In this document: positions 47,700 to 64,000 of the stretch, in pieces
Layout: every line of letters starts with the position of its first letter
Position numbering within the stretch: position 1 is the stretch's first letter
Assembly: GCF_033115175.1 (NCBI RefSeq)
Contig: NC_084835.1
Coordinates: 59,192,448-59,256,447, forward strand
Direction: 5' to 3'
Source: Lepus europaeus
Lineage: Eukaryota > Chordata > Mammalia > Lagomorpha > Leporidae
Length of the DNA: 64,000 nt
Notes under the pieces: model-generated
Databases searched by the model: none
What the model was told of the DNA's origin: nothing
The model's input: the letters and a program-made list of their open reading frames with translations, nothing else
Made by a program: the position numbers and the translations under genes

Positions 47700-47985
47700 T
47701 CTCCAGCTATAGGAGTGCTGGTGGCTGCCAGCTCTCACTGGAGAATCTCCTGAAGAATTCTAGGGAAGAGTGTTGCGTGGCCAAGGGCATGCTCCCACCC
47801 TGAGGGCACACCATGAAGAAGGAGGATCACAATTTTACTCCAGAGTTCTTCTGGGTTTAGCTGAGGTCACTGTTCCTTGTTGCTCTGCCCAATTCTGCTT
47901 CCCTCACACATTTACTACTGATAACATTCACCAATAAACCTTGTGTACACAATCTGTCTGCTTCTGGGGGAACCCAACTTGTGAC
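47700..47985 (+). mobile_element. Possible LTR 3' part
   Basis: The segment ttgttgctctgcccaattc, then ccaataaaccttgtgtacac and cttctgggggaacccaactt ending near gtgacaagg resembles the polyadenylation and end region of a mammalian ERV LTR. Only this end is recognisable. Confidence 0.4.
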
Positions 47986-53795
<5,810 letters not shown>

Positions 53796-53834
53796 TTAAC
53801 AGAAAGAGAAATATTACTAATACAGTAAATATCC

Positions 53835-54014
53835 TGTTATAAAACACAATATCATACCATAGAATTTCATGCAACCAAGAATAATGCCTATTATGGGACT
53901 AAGTATCTTGGTTCTAAGATTAAATGAATCAAAGGGTATGTACTGATAAAACAGGTGCTGTTGTCTATGTAAACATACTATTTTCTCCATTTGCCATTTA
54001 CAACTATTTCATTT
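53835..54014 (+). repeat. Intronic direct duplication, copy A
   Basis: From tgttataaaacaca through aatttcatgcaaccaagaa, tattatgggactaagtat, and tattttctccatttgccatt. It matches 55849-55870 plus 56561-56695 in the same orientation. It lies 86 bp upstream of the giant-exon acceptor. Confidence 0.85.
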
Positions 54015-54049
54015 AATTGATATCACAGACAAAATAATTTCAGATTTAG

Positions 54050-54369
54050 GCTGGCGCCATGGCTCAACAGGCTAATCCTCCGCCTTGTGGCGCCGGCACA
54101 CCGGGTTCTAGTCCCGGTTGCCCCTCTTCCAGGCCAGCTCTCTGCTGTAGCCAGGGAGTGCAGTGGAAGATGGCCCAAGTCCTTGGACCCTGCACCCGCA
54201 TGGGAGACCAGGAGAAGCACCTGGCTCCTGGCTTCGGATCAGCTCTGTGTGCTGGCTGCAGCATGCTCTGCGCGGCAGCCATTGGAGGGTGAACCAACGG
54301 CAAAGGAAGACCTTTCTCTCTCTCTCTCTCTCACTGTCCACTCTGCCTGTCAAAAATATATATATAAAA
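54050..54369 (+). repeat. Young C-SINE upstream of the giant exon
   Basis: ggctggcgccatggctcaac head; flanked by atttcagattta on both sides. It lies ~300 bp upstream of the giant exon acceptor. Confidence 0.95.
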
Positions 54370-54507
54370 AAATTTCAGATTTATATGTAAATAATGCACA
54401 GAAATGTTTAAGAATTTTGCTAATGTGTTATAGATCAGCTTTATAGACACTTCTAAGAGCACAAGTATGTTAAATTCACAGTATAAAACATAAAAATATA
54501 AAAGACA

Positions 54508-54780
54508 GGCTCACCATAGCAGGTAAAGCTGCCGCACCTGTGACTGAGACCTCTCATGTGGGAGGTGGTTCATTGTCCTGGCTGCTTCACTTATGATTCA
54601 TTTCCCTGCTAATGGCCTGGGAAAGCAGTAGCTGATGGCCAAAGTACTGGGTCTCTGACCACATGGCAGACCCAGAAGCTCCAAGCTTTGGTCTGGCCCA
54701 GCAATGGTTGTTGTGGCCATCTGGGGAGTGAACCAACGATTGAAAAGATCGATCTCTCCCTCCCCATAACCATATATATA
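54508..54780 (+). repeat. Old C-SINE
   Basis: ggctcaccatagcaggtaaa head; tail diverged to an (at)n run. Confidence 0.8.
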
Positions 54781-55848
54781 TGAGAAAGACTCAGCAGAGT
54801 CTCACAATCCAGGGATGTGGATTCAGGGAAAATATCAGATATTAGCTACTAAAATATTTTGGAAATTCCTATGCTTATGTACACCTTTTCTGGAGAGATA
54901 ATAACTTAAGAGCTTTTGGCCACCAAAAGATTAAGAGCCACTAACTTAAAGGGTTTAAGTAAAGATTACAGATTGTTTTGTATTTCAACATATTTCTTAG
55001 TATATCATTAGGGATTTCATGACTCCCAGAGAGGAGAATAAATTTTGTAAAGGTGGATGGCTTTAATTATATGAGATACACAACTATTCAGAACAAAATC
55101 AGAAAGTTTAAAAGAAATATAACTCCTCAATCACAAAATCAAGATTATTCACAAACTGGATAAATATTTAATTTGAAAAAAGCTGCTCTGTTTCTTAAGT
55201 GTAATGTAGATTTGATACTAGTATGTGTAGTATGTACTACAATGGGAGGTGGATAATGGGCTCGATTCCTGTGTATTTTTAAGTACATGAAAATATGCTT
55301 TTATAAATTGCATCCAAGCTGTTATATGTGTGTGTTTACCACTGTCTATTTTATATTATTTTTCTTTTTCTTTCTCAGTTGGCATTTTTTTCTAGCTAAA
55401 CTGTTATATACAAAAGATTCTATAATTGAAGAGAAAAATCAAAATCTAGGATGACTCTAAGGATAAAGAAACCTGAAACCTCTGACCAAGGAGGAGAAAA
55501 CACAAATCCACAGCAGTAATGATAAAGATTCCATGGGCTAAGTATTTAAAAATATTAAAATCATATATTTACTTTAATACATTGTTTTCTCAAAAATATA
55601 GCTCCTAAAAATTCTCTTTGCATGGAAATTTAAATTCCAGTGGCATTTCTGAGTGTTTACAAGATATATGACACTAGGAACTCTGAGAGATTTTTTTTGG
55701 GGAAAAGATATAGTAGTATTCTGAGGTAATATCACTATAAAGCAATGAGTGACAGTTATTCTGACATTTCTGAAATAAAAAACAATTTTGGAATTATTAA
55801 CTGCTTTTATAAATGTAAGTTTAAAAAAAGCTCTCCATGTGGTTATCA
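54781..55848. other. Intronic sequence, nothing recognised
   Basis: AT-rich; no exon, repeat or RNA signal recognised. Confidence 0.45.
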
Positions 55849-55868
55849 TGTTATAAAACACAGTATTT

Positions 55869-56212
55869 GGGGCCAGCGCCGTGGCTCACTTGGCTAATCT
55901 TCCGCCTGCGGCGCCAGAATCCCATATGGGCCCCAGGTTCTAGCCCTGGTTGCTCCTCTTCCAGGCCAGCTCTTTGCTGTGGCCTGGGAAGGCAGTGGAG
56001 GATGGCCCAAGTGCATCGGTGCCTGCACCCGCGTGGGAGACCAGGAAGAAACACCTAGCTCCTGGCTTCAGATCGGTGTAGCTCCGGCCTTAGCAGCCAT
56101 TTGGGGGGTGAACCAACGGAAGGAAGACCTTTCTCTCTGTTTCTTCCTCTCACTTTCTATAACTCTACCTGTCAAATAAATAAATAAAAAATCTTAAAAA
56201 AAAAAAAAAAAA
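55869..56212 (+). repeat. C-SINE
   Basis: ggccagcgccgtggctcact head, long A tail; flanked by aacacagtatttgg. Confidence 0.94.
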
Positions 56213-56225
56213 ACTAACACAGTAT

Positions 56226-56560
56226 TTGGGCTAGCACTGCGGCATAGTGGGTAAAGCCGCTGCCAGCAGTGCCGGCATCCCATATGGGCACCAATTAGAG
56301 TCCCAACTGCTCCACTTCTACTCCAGCTCTCTGCTGTGGCCTGGGAAAGCAGTGGAAGATAGCCCACATCCTTGGGCCCCTGCACCCACGTGGGAGACCC
56401 GGAGGAAGTTCCTGGCTCCGGGCTTTGAATAGGCGCAGCTCCAGTGCTTGAGGCTGGTTGGGGAGTGAACCAGTGGATGGAGGACCTCTCTCTTTCTCTC
56501 CAATCTTTCAAATAAATAAATAAATAAGTAAATCTTTAAGAAAACAAACAAGAAAAAACC
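56226..56560 (+). repeat. C-SINE
   Basis: gggctagcactgcggcatag head, aataaataaataaataagta tail; immediately after the previous SINE's target repeat. Confidence 0.93.
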
Positions 56561-56695
56561 ACAATTTCATGCAACCAAGAAGAATTCCTATTATGGGACT
56601 AAGTATTTTGGTTCTAAGATGAAATGAATCAAAGGGTATCTGCTGTCTATATAAACATGTTATTTTCTCCATTTGCCATTTTCAATTATTTCATT

Positions 56696-57409
56696 TTTTG
56701 TTATTTCTATTATTTTCTTAGTTTTACTGAAAATTGGGAAGTTTTTTCTTTGTATGTCCCATAAAACCTCAGTGCAGTGCTCCACACTTACAATTAGTCC
56801 TTGACAAATAATAAGTAACACTAGCAGGATGGCTTTTTGTCCCCATATAACAGACTGCACATATCTTTTCATATTACATTTTTATTGTCTTTAACGGCTG
56901 CATGTTGTACTGAGTTAATATGTAATCATTTAAAATAACTCAATGTAGAAAACTTTAGAACATATCATTACTCTGAAATAGCAGAATATGTATATGTATA
57001 GGAAAAAAAACAAGGGAAATAAAATAGTATCTGTAGTAATCTCTGGTTGGAGGAACTATGGCTGATTTTTTTCTTCTCAAAATTCCTGGCATAATAGATG
57101 TATTACTTTTATCACTAGAATAAATATTTTTAAAAAGTTCACTAATTGCTACAAAACGGGATCACTATTTAGTTTAATTTTTTGGTTACTGATGTGGCTT
57201 ATTTTTCCACCAGTTTCCTTTCATGTAAAGTCACTGTAATTTCTTCAGCGTATTTTATTTCTTTTATGCCTATGCATACTGATACATCATTTCAATTACA
57301 TACACATATAACCTTATGTATGTTTCACTTTGTATTGTATCAGAGTGCTTATCATTGTTGGGTATAGGCATTGAAGGTGACATGCAAATTTCATTAATAG
57401 AGCTACACA
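56696..57409. other. Intronic sequence, nothing recognised
   Basis: AT-rich without clear elements. Confidence 0.4.
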
Positions 57410-57527
57410 TATGAGGTGCCTCAAAAAAGTTCATGGAAAACATGTATTATGAAAAAATTATGCATGAATTTTTCAACTTTTGTACTAAAATATTTCAATT
57501 TTTCCACAAATTTAAAGGGCCCTCATA
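57410..57527. mobile_element. Short inverted-repeat element (MITE-like), copy 2
   Basis: Left end tatgaggtgcctcaaaaaag; right end ggccctcata. The outer tatgagg/cctcata bases are perfectly inverted and flanked by TA, as for Tc1/mariner-type insertion. It shares aaagttca and the central part with copy 1. Confidence 0.55.
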
Positions 57528-57779
57528 TGTACACAGATATGCATAATCTGTCTTTTCTACTCCTAGTTAATCTACTGAAAGTTTGCCTTCCAATGCAGAA
57601 ATCACTTTTTCCCCTAAATTGTTGTTTTTAAGATCATCACTTACTTAAGGGGAAAGAATGTACATTCTAAAGTAAGTTAGCCTCATAGTAATTAATGTCC
57701 ATGAGAAGAGTCTGTAAATTTCCCTGGCCCCAGTTGGGAAGTCACACCTCCAGGAGAGGCCACCTGGTACTGGTTTCTT

Positions 57780-58105
57780 TCTTTTTTTTAAGATTTTTAT
57801 TTATTTATTTGAGAGGTAGAGTTAAGAGACTATGAGAGGAAGACACAGAGAGAGAGGTCCTCCCTCTGTTGGTTCACTCCCCAAATGGCCGCAATGGCAG
57901 GGGCTGCGCCGATCCGAAGCCAGGAGCTTCCTCCGAGTCTCCCACGCGGGTGCAGGGGCCCAAGGACCTAGGCCATCCTCTGCTATCCCAGGCCATAGCA
58001 GAGAGCTGGATCAGAAGAGGAGCAGCCGAGACTAGAACCAGCGCCCACGTGGGATGCCGGCGCCATAGGTGGAGGATTAACCAAGTAAGCCACGGTGCCG
58101 GCCCC
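57780..58105 (-). repeat. C-SINE
   Basis: ttttatttatttatttgaga and ccacggtgccggccc; flanked by ctggtttctt repeats. Confidence 0.94.
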
Positions 58106-58480
58106 TGGTTTCTTAGCATCATCTCTGATGACCCTTCACTGCTTACACAGGTTGGCCAGCCTGTGGACCTCAATAAAGACCACCATCACAATAACACCAT
58201 TTCCCTTGCAGACCAGGCTGAAATTTCTTCCTTCCCCAAGCAGCGCACAACTTCTTGATTTACTTTAACCACCCAGGAATATAGACCACACTGGTCCTGG
58301 ATTTTAGTAACTTTTCAAAAACAGTTTCTTCTGCCTTTCTTAAATGACTGCCATAGTGAGAAAATGAACCTAAAAATCTCCAAATTATTATACTATTTTC
58401 CACTTTATTCCAATATTTAAAAAGTCTTTAATGTCTAATTACTAAACTTATGTTTAAAACACTTTATAAAATTATTTCTG
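58106..58480. other. Intronic sequence, nothing recognised
   Basis: The ggcctgtggacctcaataaag part (about 58155) could be an old LTR trace, not assignable. Confidence 0.3.
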
Positions 58481-58725
58481 GGGCTGGCATTTTGGCAAAG
58501 AAGGTAAAGCTGCTGCCTGTGACACCAGCATCCCATGTGGGTGCTGGTTCAAGTCCTGGCTGCCCCACTTCTGATCCGGCTCCCTACTAACGTGCCTGGG
58601 AAAGAAACACTGGGAGAAAGCTCCTGGTTCTGGCCTGGCCCAGCCCTGGCTGTAGCGGCCATTTGGGGAATAAACCAGGGGATGGTAGATCTCTCAACTC
58701 TGCATTTCAAATTAAAAAAATCTTT
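58481..58725 (+). repeat. C-SINE, internally deleted
   Basis: ggggctggcattttggcaaa head; flanked by aaaattatttctgg/aaaattatttttgg. Confidence 0.88.
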
Positions 58726-58878
58726 TAAAAAATTATTTTTGGCAACAATAATCCTTTAAATATTTCAATGTTTATTACCTCAATTTATCCTAAGTAATTT
58801 AACTTGCGAAACTAGGAAGGAAATGAGAAAATTAAGCAATCATTAGAATTTAAAAATTTTATAAAATGTATTCTCCTT

Positions 58879-59515
58879 GGGGCTATCACTGTGGCACAGT
58901 TAAGCAATGCCAACATCCCATATCGGAGCATTAGTTTGAGTGCTGGCTGCTCTGCTTCTAATCCAGCACCCTGCTAATGCACCTGGGAAAGCAGCGGAAG
59001 ATGGTCCAAGTTCCTGGATTCTGCTACCCAGGTGGGAAATCTTGGTGGACTTTTTGGTTCCTGATTTCAACTTGGCCCTCCCTGGCTGTTGTGCCTGTTT
59101 GGGGAGTAAACCAGCAGATGGAAGACTTTTTTTTTTTTTTAAATATCTCTTCTTCAGACTTTTTCTTCCTTTTTTTTGACAGGCAGAGTAGACAGTGAGA
59201 GAGACAGAGAAAAAGGTCTTCTTTGCCGTTGGTTCACTGTGGCTGGCGCACCGCGCTGATCTGAAGCCAGGAGCCAGGTGCTTATCCTGGTCTCCCATGT
59301 GGGTGCAGGGCCCAAGCACTTGGGCCATCGTCCACTGCACTCCCGGGCCACAGCAGAGAGCTGGCCTGGAAGAGGGGCAACTGGGACAGAATCCGGTGCC
59401 CCGACCAGGACTAGAACCCTATGTGCCGGCGCTGCAAGGCGGAGGATTAGCCTATTGAGCCACAGCGCCGGTCAGACTTTTCCTTTCAAACAAATACATC
59501 TTTCAAAAAAAATTT
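58879..59515 (+). repeat. Old C-SINE split by a young SINE
   Basis: gggctatcactgtggcacag head to cagcagatggaagac, then after the nested SINE the tail tttcaaacaaatacatcttt. Confidence 0.82.
59168..59472 (-). repeat. Young C-SINE nested in an older one
   Basis: ttttttttgacaggcagagt and ccacagcgccgg; flanked by cagactttttc/cagacttttcc. Confidence 0.92.
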
Positions 59516-59523
59516 TTTTTCCT

Positions 59524-59820
59524 GGGGCCAGCATTGTAGACACTGGGTTAAGCCACTGTCTGTAATGCTGGCATCCCATATGAATGCTGGTTTAATTCCT
59601 GGCTGCTCCACTTCTGATATAGCTTCCTGCTAATGTGCCAGGGAAGGCAGTGGAAGACGGCCCAAGTTCTTGGGCTCCTATACCAATGTAGGAGACCAGA
59701 CAGAGTTCCAGGCTCCTGGCTTCTGGCTGGCTCATCCCTGGCCATTGTGGTTATTTGGGGAGTGAACCAGCAGACAGAAAACTTCTCTTTTCTCTTCTTG
59801 TAACTCTTTTCAAAAAAAAA
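59524..59820 (+). repeat. C-SINE
   Basis: ggggccagcattgtagacac head, aactcttttcaaaaaaaa tail. Confidence 0.88.
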
Positions 59821-59954
59821 ATATTTTAAAATGTATTTTTCTTTCAGGAAAAAATAAGAAATTGAGCTTCATTTTATAATTTAGTTAATCCATTAAAATA
59901 GATTTGAAAGTTATTCTTGTACATAAAGGCAATTTCAGATGTATGCCTTCAGAA

Positions 59955-59981
59955 TGTTATTTTTATTTGAAAGTCAGAGTT

Positions 59982-60019
<38 letters not shown>

Positions 60020-60282
60020 GGGTAGGTCTTTCTGATGGTTCACTCCCCAGATGGCTGCAATGGCTGGAGCTGAGCCGATCCAAAGCAGGAGTCAGGAGCC
60101 TCTTCTGGTTCTCCCACATGGGTGCAAGGGCCCTAGGACTTGGGCCATCCTCTACTGCTTTCCCAGGCCATAGCACAGAGCTGGATCAGAAGTGGAGCAG
60201 CAGGGTCTCGAACCAGCGCCCATATGGGATGCTGGTGCTTCAGGCCAGGGTGTTAACCCACTGCATGACAGCACCGGCCCCA
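59955..60282 (-). repeat. C-SINE
   Basis: Internal (ca)n(ga)n; end catgacagcaccggcccc; flanked by cagaatgtt repeats. Confidence 0.92.
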
Positions 60283-61018
60283 GAATGTTTAAAATGTTGA
60301 GCTCTTATAACATTTTCAAAATAAGTAAATAAATCTATTATCCTTAGGTTTCACTTTTCCCCCATTGAACCTTCTATACATTCTCTTCTTATAACTGAAG
60401 GGGAAAGCAATCTAATGAGCAGATGTGACCAACATAGGCAGATGACAGTATGTATAAGTATAGTAAATCTCCTTCCTCAAAATCTCTCCAAATAAGCACT
60501 GAGGTTTTGACGTGACAAAGCCATTTCATTTTATGAGCCTAATAAGAAAGCCAGCAAATGATGAGGCTTTTAAAATGGCCTGCATCAGATTATCATTTTC
60601 AGGAAATATTTATTTTACTAGCATCACATGTCTTGGATATAGGTAATGACTGATACAAAACTAAATATACTGTGACTCTAAACTTAAAGAATTCATAGTC
60701 ACATCCAAGTCTTTGCCTCCCACTTTTCCTCTGAAATTTGCATGGAACTTCCTAGATTCCTTACAGTCATATCAAAATCAAAATAGAAAACATTCCACTC
60801 ATTATTTTTCCTCCTACAGCTTTTTCCTTTTGCAATTTAAAGTCAGTATTCATCTCTGCAACACACTGACCCACCAAGTTATGCGAATTAACAACTTCAG
60901 AGCCATTTTCAACTCTCAGTTTCTTAACTTCCAAATTCAATTATTTTATAGCTTAAATTTCTTGACTATCTATTAAATCCATCTTCTCCCTATTCTCACT
61001 ACCAGTGTTTCAGTTCAG
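60283..61018. other. Intronic sequence, nothing recognised
   Basis: AT-rich; no exon recognised on either strand. Confidence 0.4.
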
Positions 61019-61357
61019 TTTTTTTTTTTAAATATCAATTTTTTTTAAAAATTATTTATTTGACAGAGTTATGGACAGTGAGAGAAGAGACAAAGGTCTT
61101 CCTTCCTCTGGTTCACCCTCCCAAATGGCCGCTATGGCTGGCTCCGCGCTGATCCAAAGCCAGGAGCCAGGTGCTTCCTCCTGGTCTCCCATGTGGGTGC
61201 AGGGGCCCAAGGACTTGGGCCATCTTCCACTGCTCTCCCGGGCCACAGCAGAGAGCTGGACTGGAAGAGGAGCAGCCGGGACTAGAACCCGGTGCCCATA
61301 TGGGATGCCAGTGCAGCAAGGTGGAGGTTTAGCCAAGTGAGCCACAGCTCTGGCCCT
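61019..61357 (-). repeat. C-SINE
   Basis: T runs, attatttatttgacagagtt and ccacagctctggccc. Confidence 0.92.
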
Positions 61358-61469
61358 CAACAGATATTTTTAAAATATAAGTCTGTGATCTACACTTAGT
61401 GATTTTCAAAATGCCTAGCATACAGTAAGTGTTTAATATTGAATACATGTACATAGTGTCAGAAGCATA

Positions 61470-61795
61470 TTTTTTAAAAGATTTTTTAAAAATTTTATTT
61501 GAAAGAGTTAGAGAGAGAGGTTGAGTCAGAGAGGGAGGTCTTTCATCCACTGGTTCACTCCCAATCGGCTACAACAGCCGGGGCTGCGCTGATCCAAAGC
61601 CAGGAGCTAGGTGCTTCCTCTGGACCTCCCATGTGGGTGAAGGGGCCCAAGGACTTGGGCCATCTTCTACTGCTTTCCCAGGCCATAGCAGAGGGCTGGA
61701 TTGGAAGTGGAGCAGCCAGGACTCGAACCCGCACCCATATGGGATGCTGGTGCTGAAGGCCAGGGCTTTAACACTCTGAGCCACAACACCGGGCC
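61470..61795 (-). repeat. C-SINE
   Basis: Flanked by agaagcat repeats; end ccacaacaccgggcc. Confidence 0.92.
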
Positions 61796-61831
61796 AAGAA
61801 GCATCTTAAGATATCAAGAAATTAAGAGGGG

Positions 61832-62074
61832 GCCAGTGTTGTGGTGAAGCAGGTAAAGCTGCCACCTGAAATGCTGGCATCCAATATGGGCGCCGGTTTT
61901 AGTCCTGGCTGCTCCACTTCTGATCCAGCTCTCTGCTGTAGCCTAGGAAAGCAGTAGAAGATGGCCCAAGTCCTTGGGCCCCTGCACCTGCATGGGGTAC
62001 CTGAAGAAGCTCCAGGCTTTGGATCAGCAAAACTCTAGCTGTTGCCAATTGGGGAATGAACCAGCGGATGGAAG

Positions 62075-62114
<40 letters not shown>

Positions 62115-62160
62115 CTCCTTCTCTGTTTAACTCTTTTAAATAAATAATCTTTAAAAAAAA
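61832..62160 (+). repeat. C-SINE
   Basis: gggggccagtgttgtggtga head, (ct)n run 62079-62111, aaataaataatctttaaa tail. Confidence 0.93.
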
Positions 62161-62169
62161 ATTGTTCCC

Positions 62170-62775
62170 ATGAAATCTGTTCTTTTATTAAAAGTTTTTA
62201 TTTAATGAATGCATTTTTCATAGGTATAACTTTAGGAATACAGTGGTTCTTTCCTACATACTCAACCTCCCACCCCGACTCCCACCCCACTTCCCTCTCC
62301 CATCTCCTTCTTCATTATGGTTCATTTTTAGCTTTATTTTATTTTATTTTTTTGACAGGCAGAGTGGATAGTGAGAGAGAGAGAGAGACAGAGAGAAAGG
62401 TCTTCCTTTTTGCCATTGGTTCACTCTCCAATGGCCGCTGCATCTCGCTGATCCAAAGCCAGGAGTCAGGTGCTTATCCTGGTCTCTCATGGGGTGCAGG
62501 GCCCAAGCACTTGGGCCATCCTCCACTGCACTCCCTGGCCACAGTAGAGAGCTGGCCTGGAAGAGGGGCAACCGGGACAGAATCCGGCGCCCCGACCGGG
62601 ACTAGAACCCAGTGTGCCGGCGCCGCAAGGCAGAGGATTAGCCTGTTAAGCCACGGCGCCAGCCTTTGCTTGATTTTATATACAGAGGACCAACTCCATG
62701 TTAAGCACAGATTTCAACAGTTTTCACCGCCCCCCACACGACATATAAGGTAAAGTTTGAGAATAAGATTTGCAG
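62170..62775 (-). mobile_element. Lagomorph L1 3' UTR, antisense, with nested SINE
   Basis: The plus-strand copy reads as the reverse complement of an L1 3' UTR: T-rich start (A-rich tail), ctcccaccccgactcccacc (the G-rich tract), and after the SINE (62335-62665) the block gaccaactccatgttaagca continuing to tttgagaata. In ANKRD12 intron, sense to the gene. Confidence 0.72.
62335..62665 (-). repeat. Young C-SINE inside L1 3' UTR
   Basis: tttttttgacaggcagagtg and ccacggcgccagcc; nested in the antisense L1 fragment. Confidence 0.94.
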
Positions 62776-62779
62776 TTAA

Positions 62780-63289
62780 TTCTGATAGTACAACTCATTA
62801 AGGATGGAGATCCTACATGGGGAGTAAGTACACAGTGACTTCTGTTGTTCCTTTAGAAATCTGTTCTCTTTTTAAAAAAATAAATATATTATTACTTAAA
62901 AATTGTTGTATATGTCAACAGTATGTTATTTACTTTAAAAGAAGTCCAATGCTCACTTGGCAAAAATTAAGACAACTGATCAGAACCATTGAAGGTTAAC
63001 ACTATGGTCTCCTATTCAATTCCACAAAAAGCAAGGTTTTCTTTCCAACACTGAAATCACCATGAAAATATAAAACTCTGATGAGACAATACTTGAACAA
63101 TGATTCACCCTAATGAAACAACGGAAGTGCAATGAGCAAAATCCAGGCTCTGGGAAAGTTTTACCAGATGATCAGGTTATTTCAACTGAAGATTTTTAAG
63201 AACAAAAGAAACAATGGAGGAGGGTGGATGGCTAATGATTAAGATACTTAGACCTGACAACCAATGGCAATATACAGGTATCACTTGCA
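62780..63289. other. Intronic sequence, nothing recognised
   Basis: AT-rich, no features recognised. Confidence 0.4.
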
Positions 63290-63550
63290 TTTAAAAAATT
63301 ATTTGAGAGGCAGAGAGACAAACAGAGAACTTCCATCCACTAGTGAACTCCCCAAATGTCTGCAATAACTGGACAGAGGCTGGCAGCTGGGAACTCAATT
63401 CCGGTCTCCTTCATGGGAAGTGGGAACCCAGCGACTTGAGACATAACTGCTGCTTCCTATGGTCTGCATTAACAAGAAGCTGGAGCCAGGTACTGAATCC
63501 AGACACTCTGATGTGGGCATCTTAACTGCAGGGTGAAACATCCCTCCCTG
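63290..63550 (-). repeat. Old C-SINE
   Basis: aaaaattatttgagaggcag start; the head region is strongly diverged. Confidence 0.72.
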
Positions 63551-64000
63551 TTTTGGATTCTGAATTTGAAAAGTTAAAAAAAAAAAAAAAGTGGATGGAG
63601 CTCTTTGTCTAATGAATAATTTTTTAAAACTCCAACTTAAAAATTTTGAGGTGAAACTTATAATAACTGGATATCTAACAGCAATATGAATTATTAGTTA
63701 TGACAATGGTATTGTGTTATACTTAAATAGAAAAAAAAGAGAACAGCAATATCTTTTTAAGAGATAGAAACTGATACATTTTCCAGTAAAATGACTTCAA
63801 AATAATGGGATGGGCAGAATAGAGAGGTACAAAACAAGCTTAGCCATAAGAGGGTAAATACTAAAACTGGGTAATAGGTACTTGTGGGTTCATAATACTA
63901 TTCTGCTTTTGTAAACATTTGAAAATTTCCACAAAAAGAAACATCATTTGCTTATAATTAAATTCTAATCTACTGCTAAAATGTTTTATATAATGAATAT
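63551..64000. other. Intronic sequence to the window edge
   Basis: AT-rich, includes a 16-nt A run; no exon seen. Confidence 0.4.

Larger units (their letters stand above)
55849..56695 (+). repeat. Intronic direct duplication, copy B (split by two SINEs)
   Basis: Matches copy A once the SINEs at 55869-56212 and 56226-56560 are removed. It lacks about 19 bp (the ctgataaaacaggtgctg part) present in copy A. Both SINEs used nearly the same site (aacacagtatttgg). Confidence 0.8.

Overview
The window is lagomorph DNA, almost certainly rabbit (Oryctolagus) or a close relative. About 65 tRNA-derived C-type SINEs are present, about 15 of them from a young GC-rich subfamily, together with lagomorph-type L1 3' ends and one mammalian gene with canonical splice sites. 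There are no operons, CRISPR arrays or bacterial features. I found no unknown multi-gene system.

The main gene is ANKRD12, on the minus strand. Its 4,691-nt giant exon lies at 49059-53749, followed by three small phase-0 exons (38601-38699, 29091-29234, 23505-23600), the terminal coding exon (stop codon at 22817-22819) and a repeat-free 3' UTR of about 2.65 kb ending near 20155. Together these encode about 1,737 residues, everything C-terminal to the ankyrin repeats. The ankyrin exons lie beyond 64 kb. Everything between 53.75 and 64 kb is intron.

Below 20 kb the sequence is intergenic and built of old and young transposons: an L1M 3' end (18.5-19.2 kb), a hAT remnant (16.6-17.9 kb), MaLR-type LTRs (7.8-8.6 and 15.9-16.4 kb) and a decayed provirus (9.14-14.97 kb) whose primer-binding site resembles tRNA-Ser. 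A CpG island at about 1.0-2.7 kb has a TATA box and a minus-strand splice donor. By synteny it is probably the TWSG1 promoter and first exon (TWSG1 follows ANKRD12 in the same direction in mammals), with the gene continuing off the left edge.

Inside the ANKRD12 introns are a full-length processed pseudogene of KIAA1191 (about 33.64-38.20 kb, broken by SINEs), a Tigger-like DNA transposon, L1 fragments, an inverted duplication near 27.7 kb, a direct duplication just upstream of the giant exon, a 672-nt purine-only tract, and a SINE that carried about 75 bp of downstream flank with it. None of these has visible coding capacity. They record the history of a rabbit locus whose only clearly functional contents are ANKRD12 and the CpG-island promoter.
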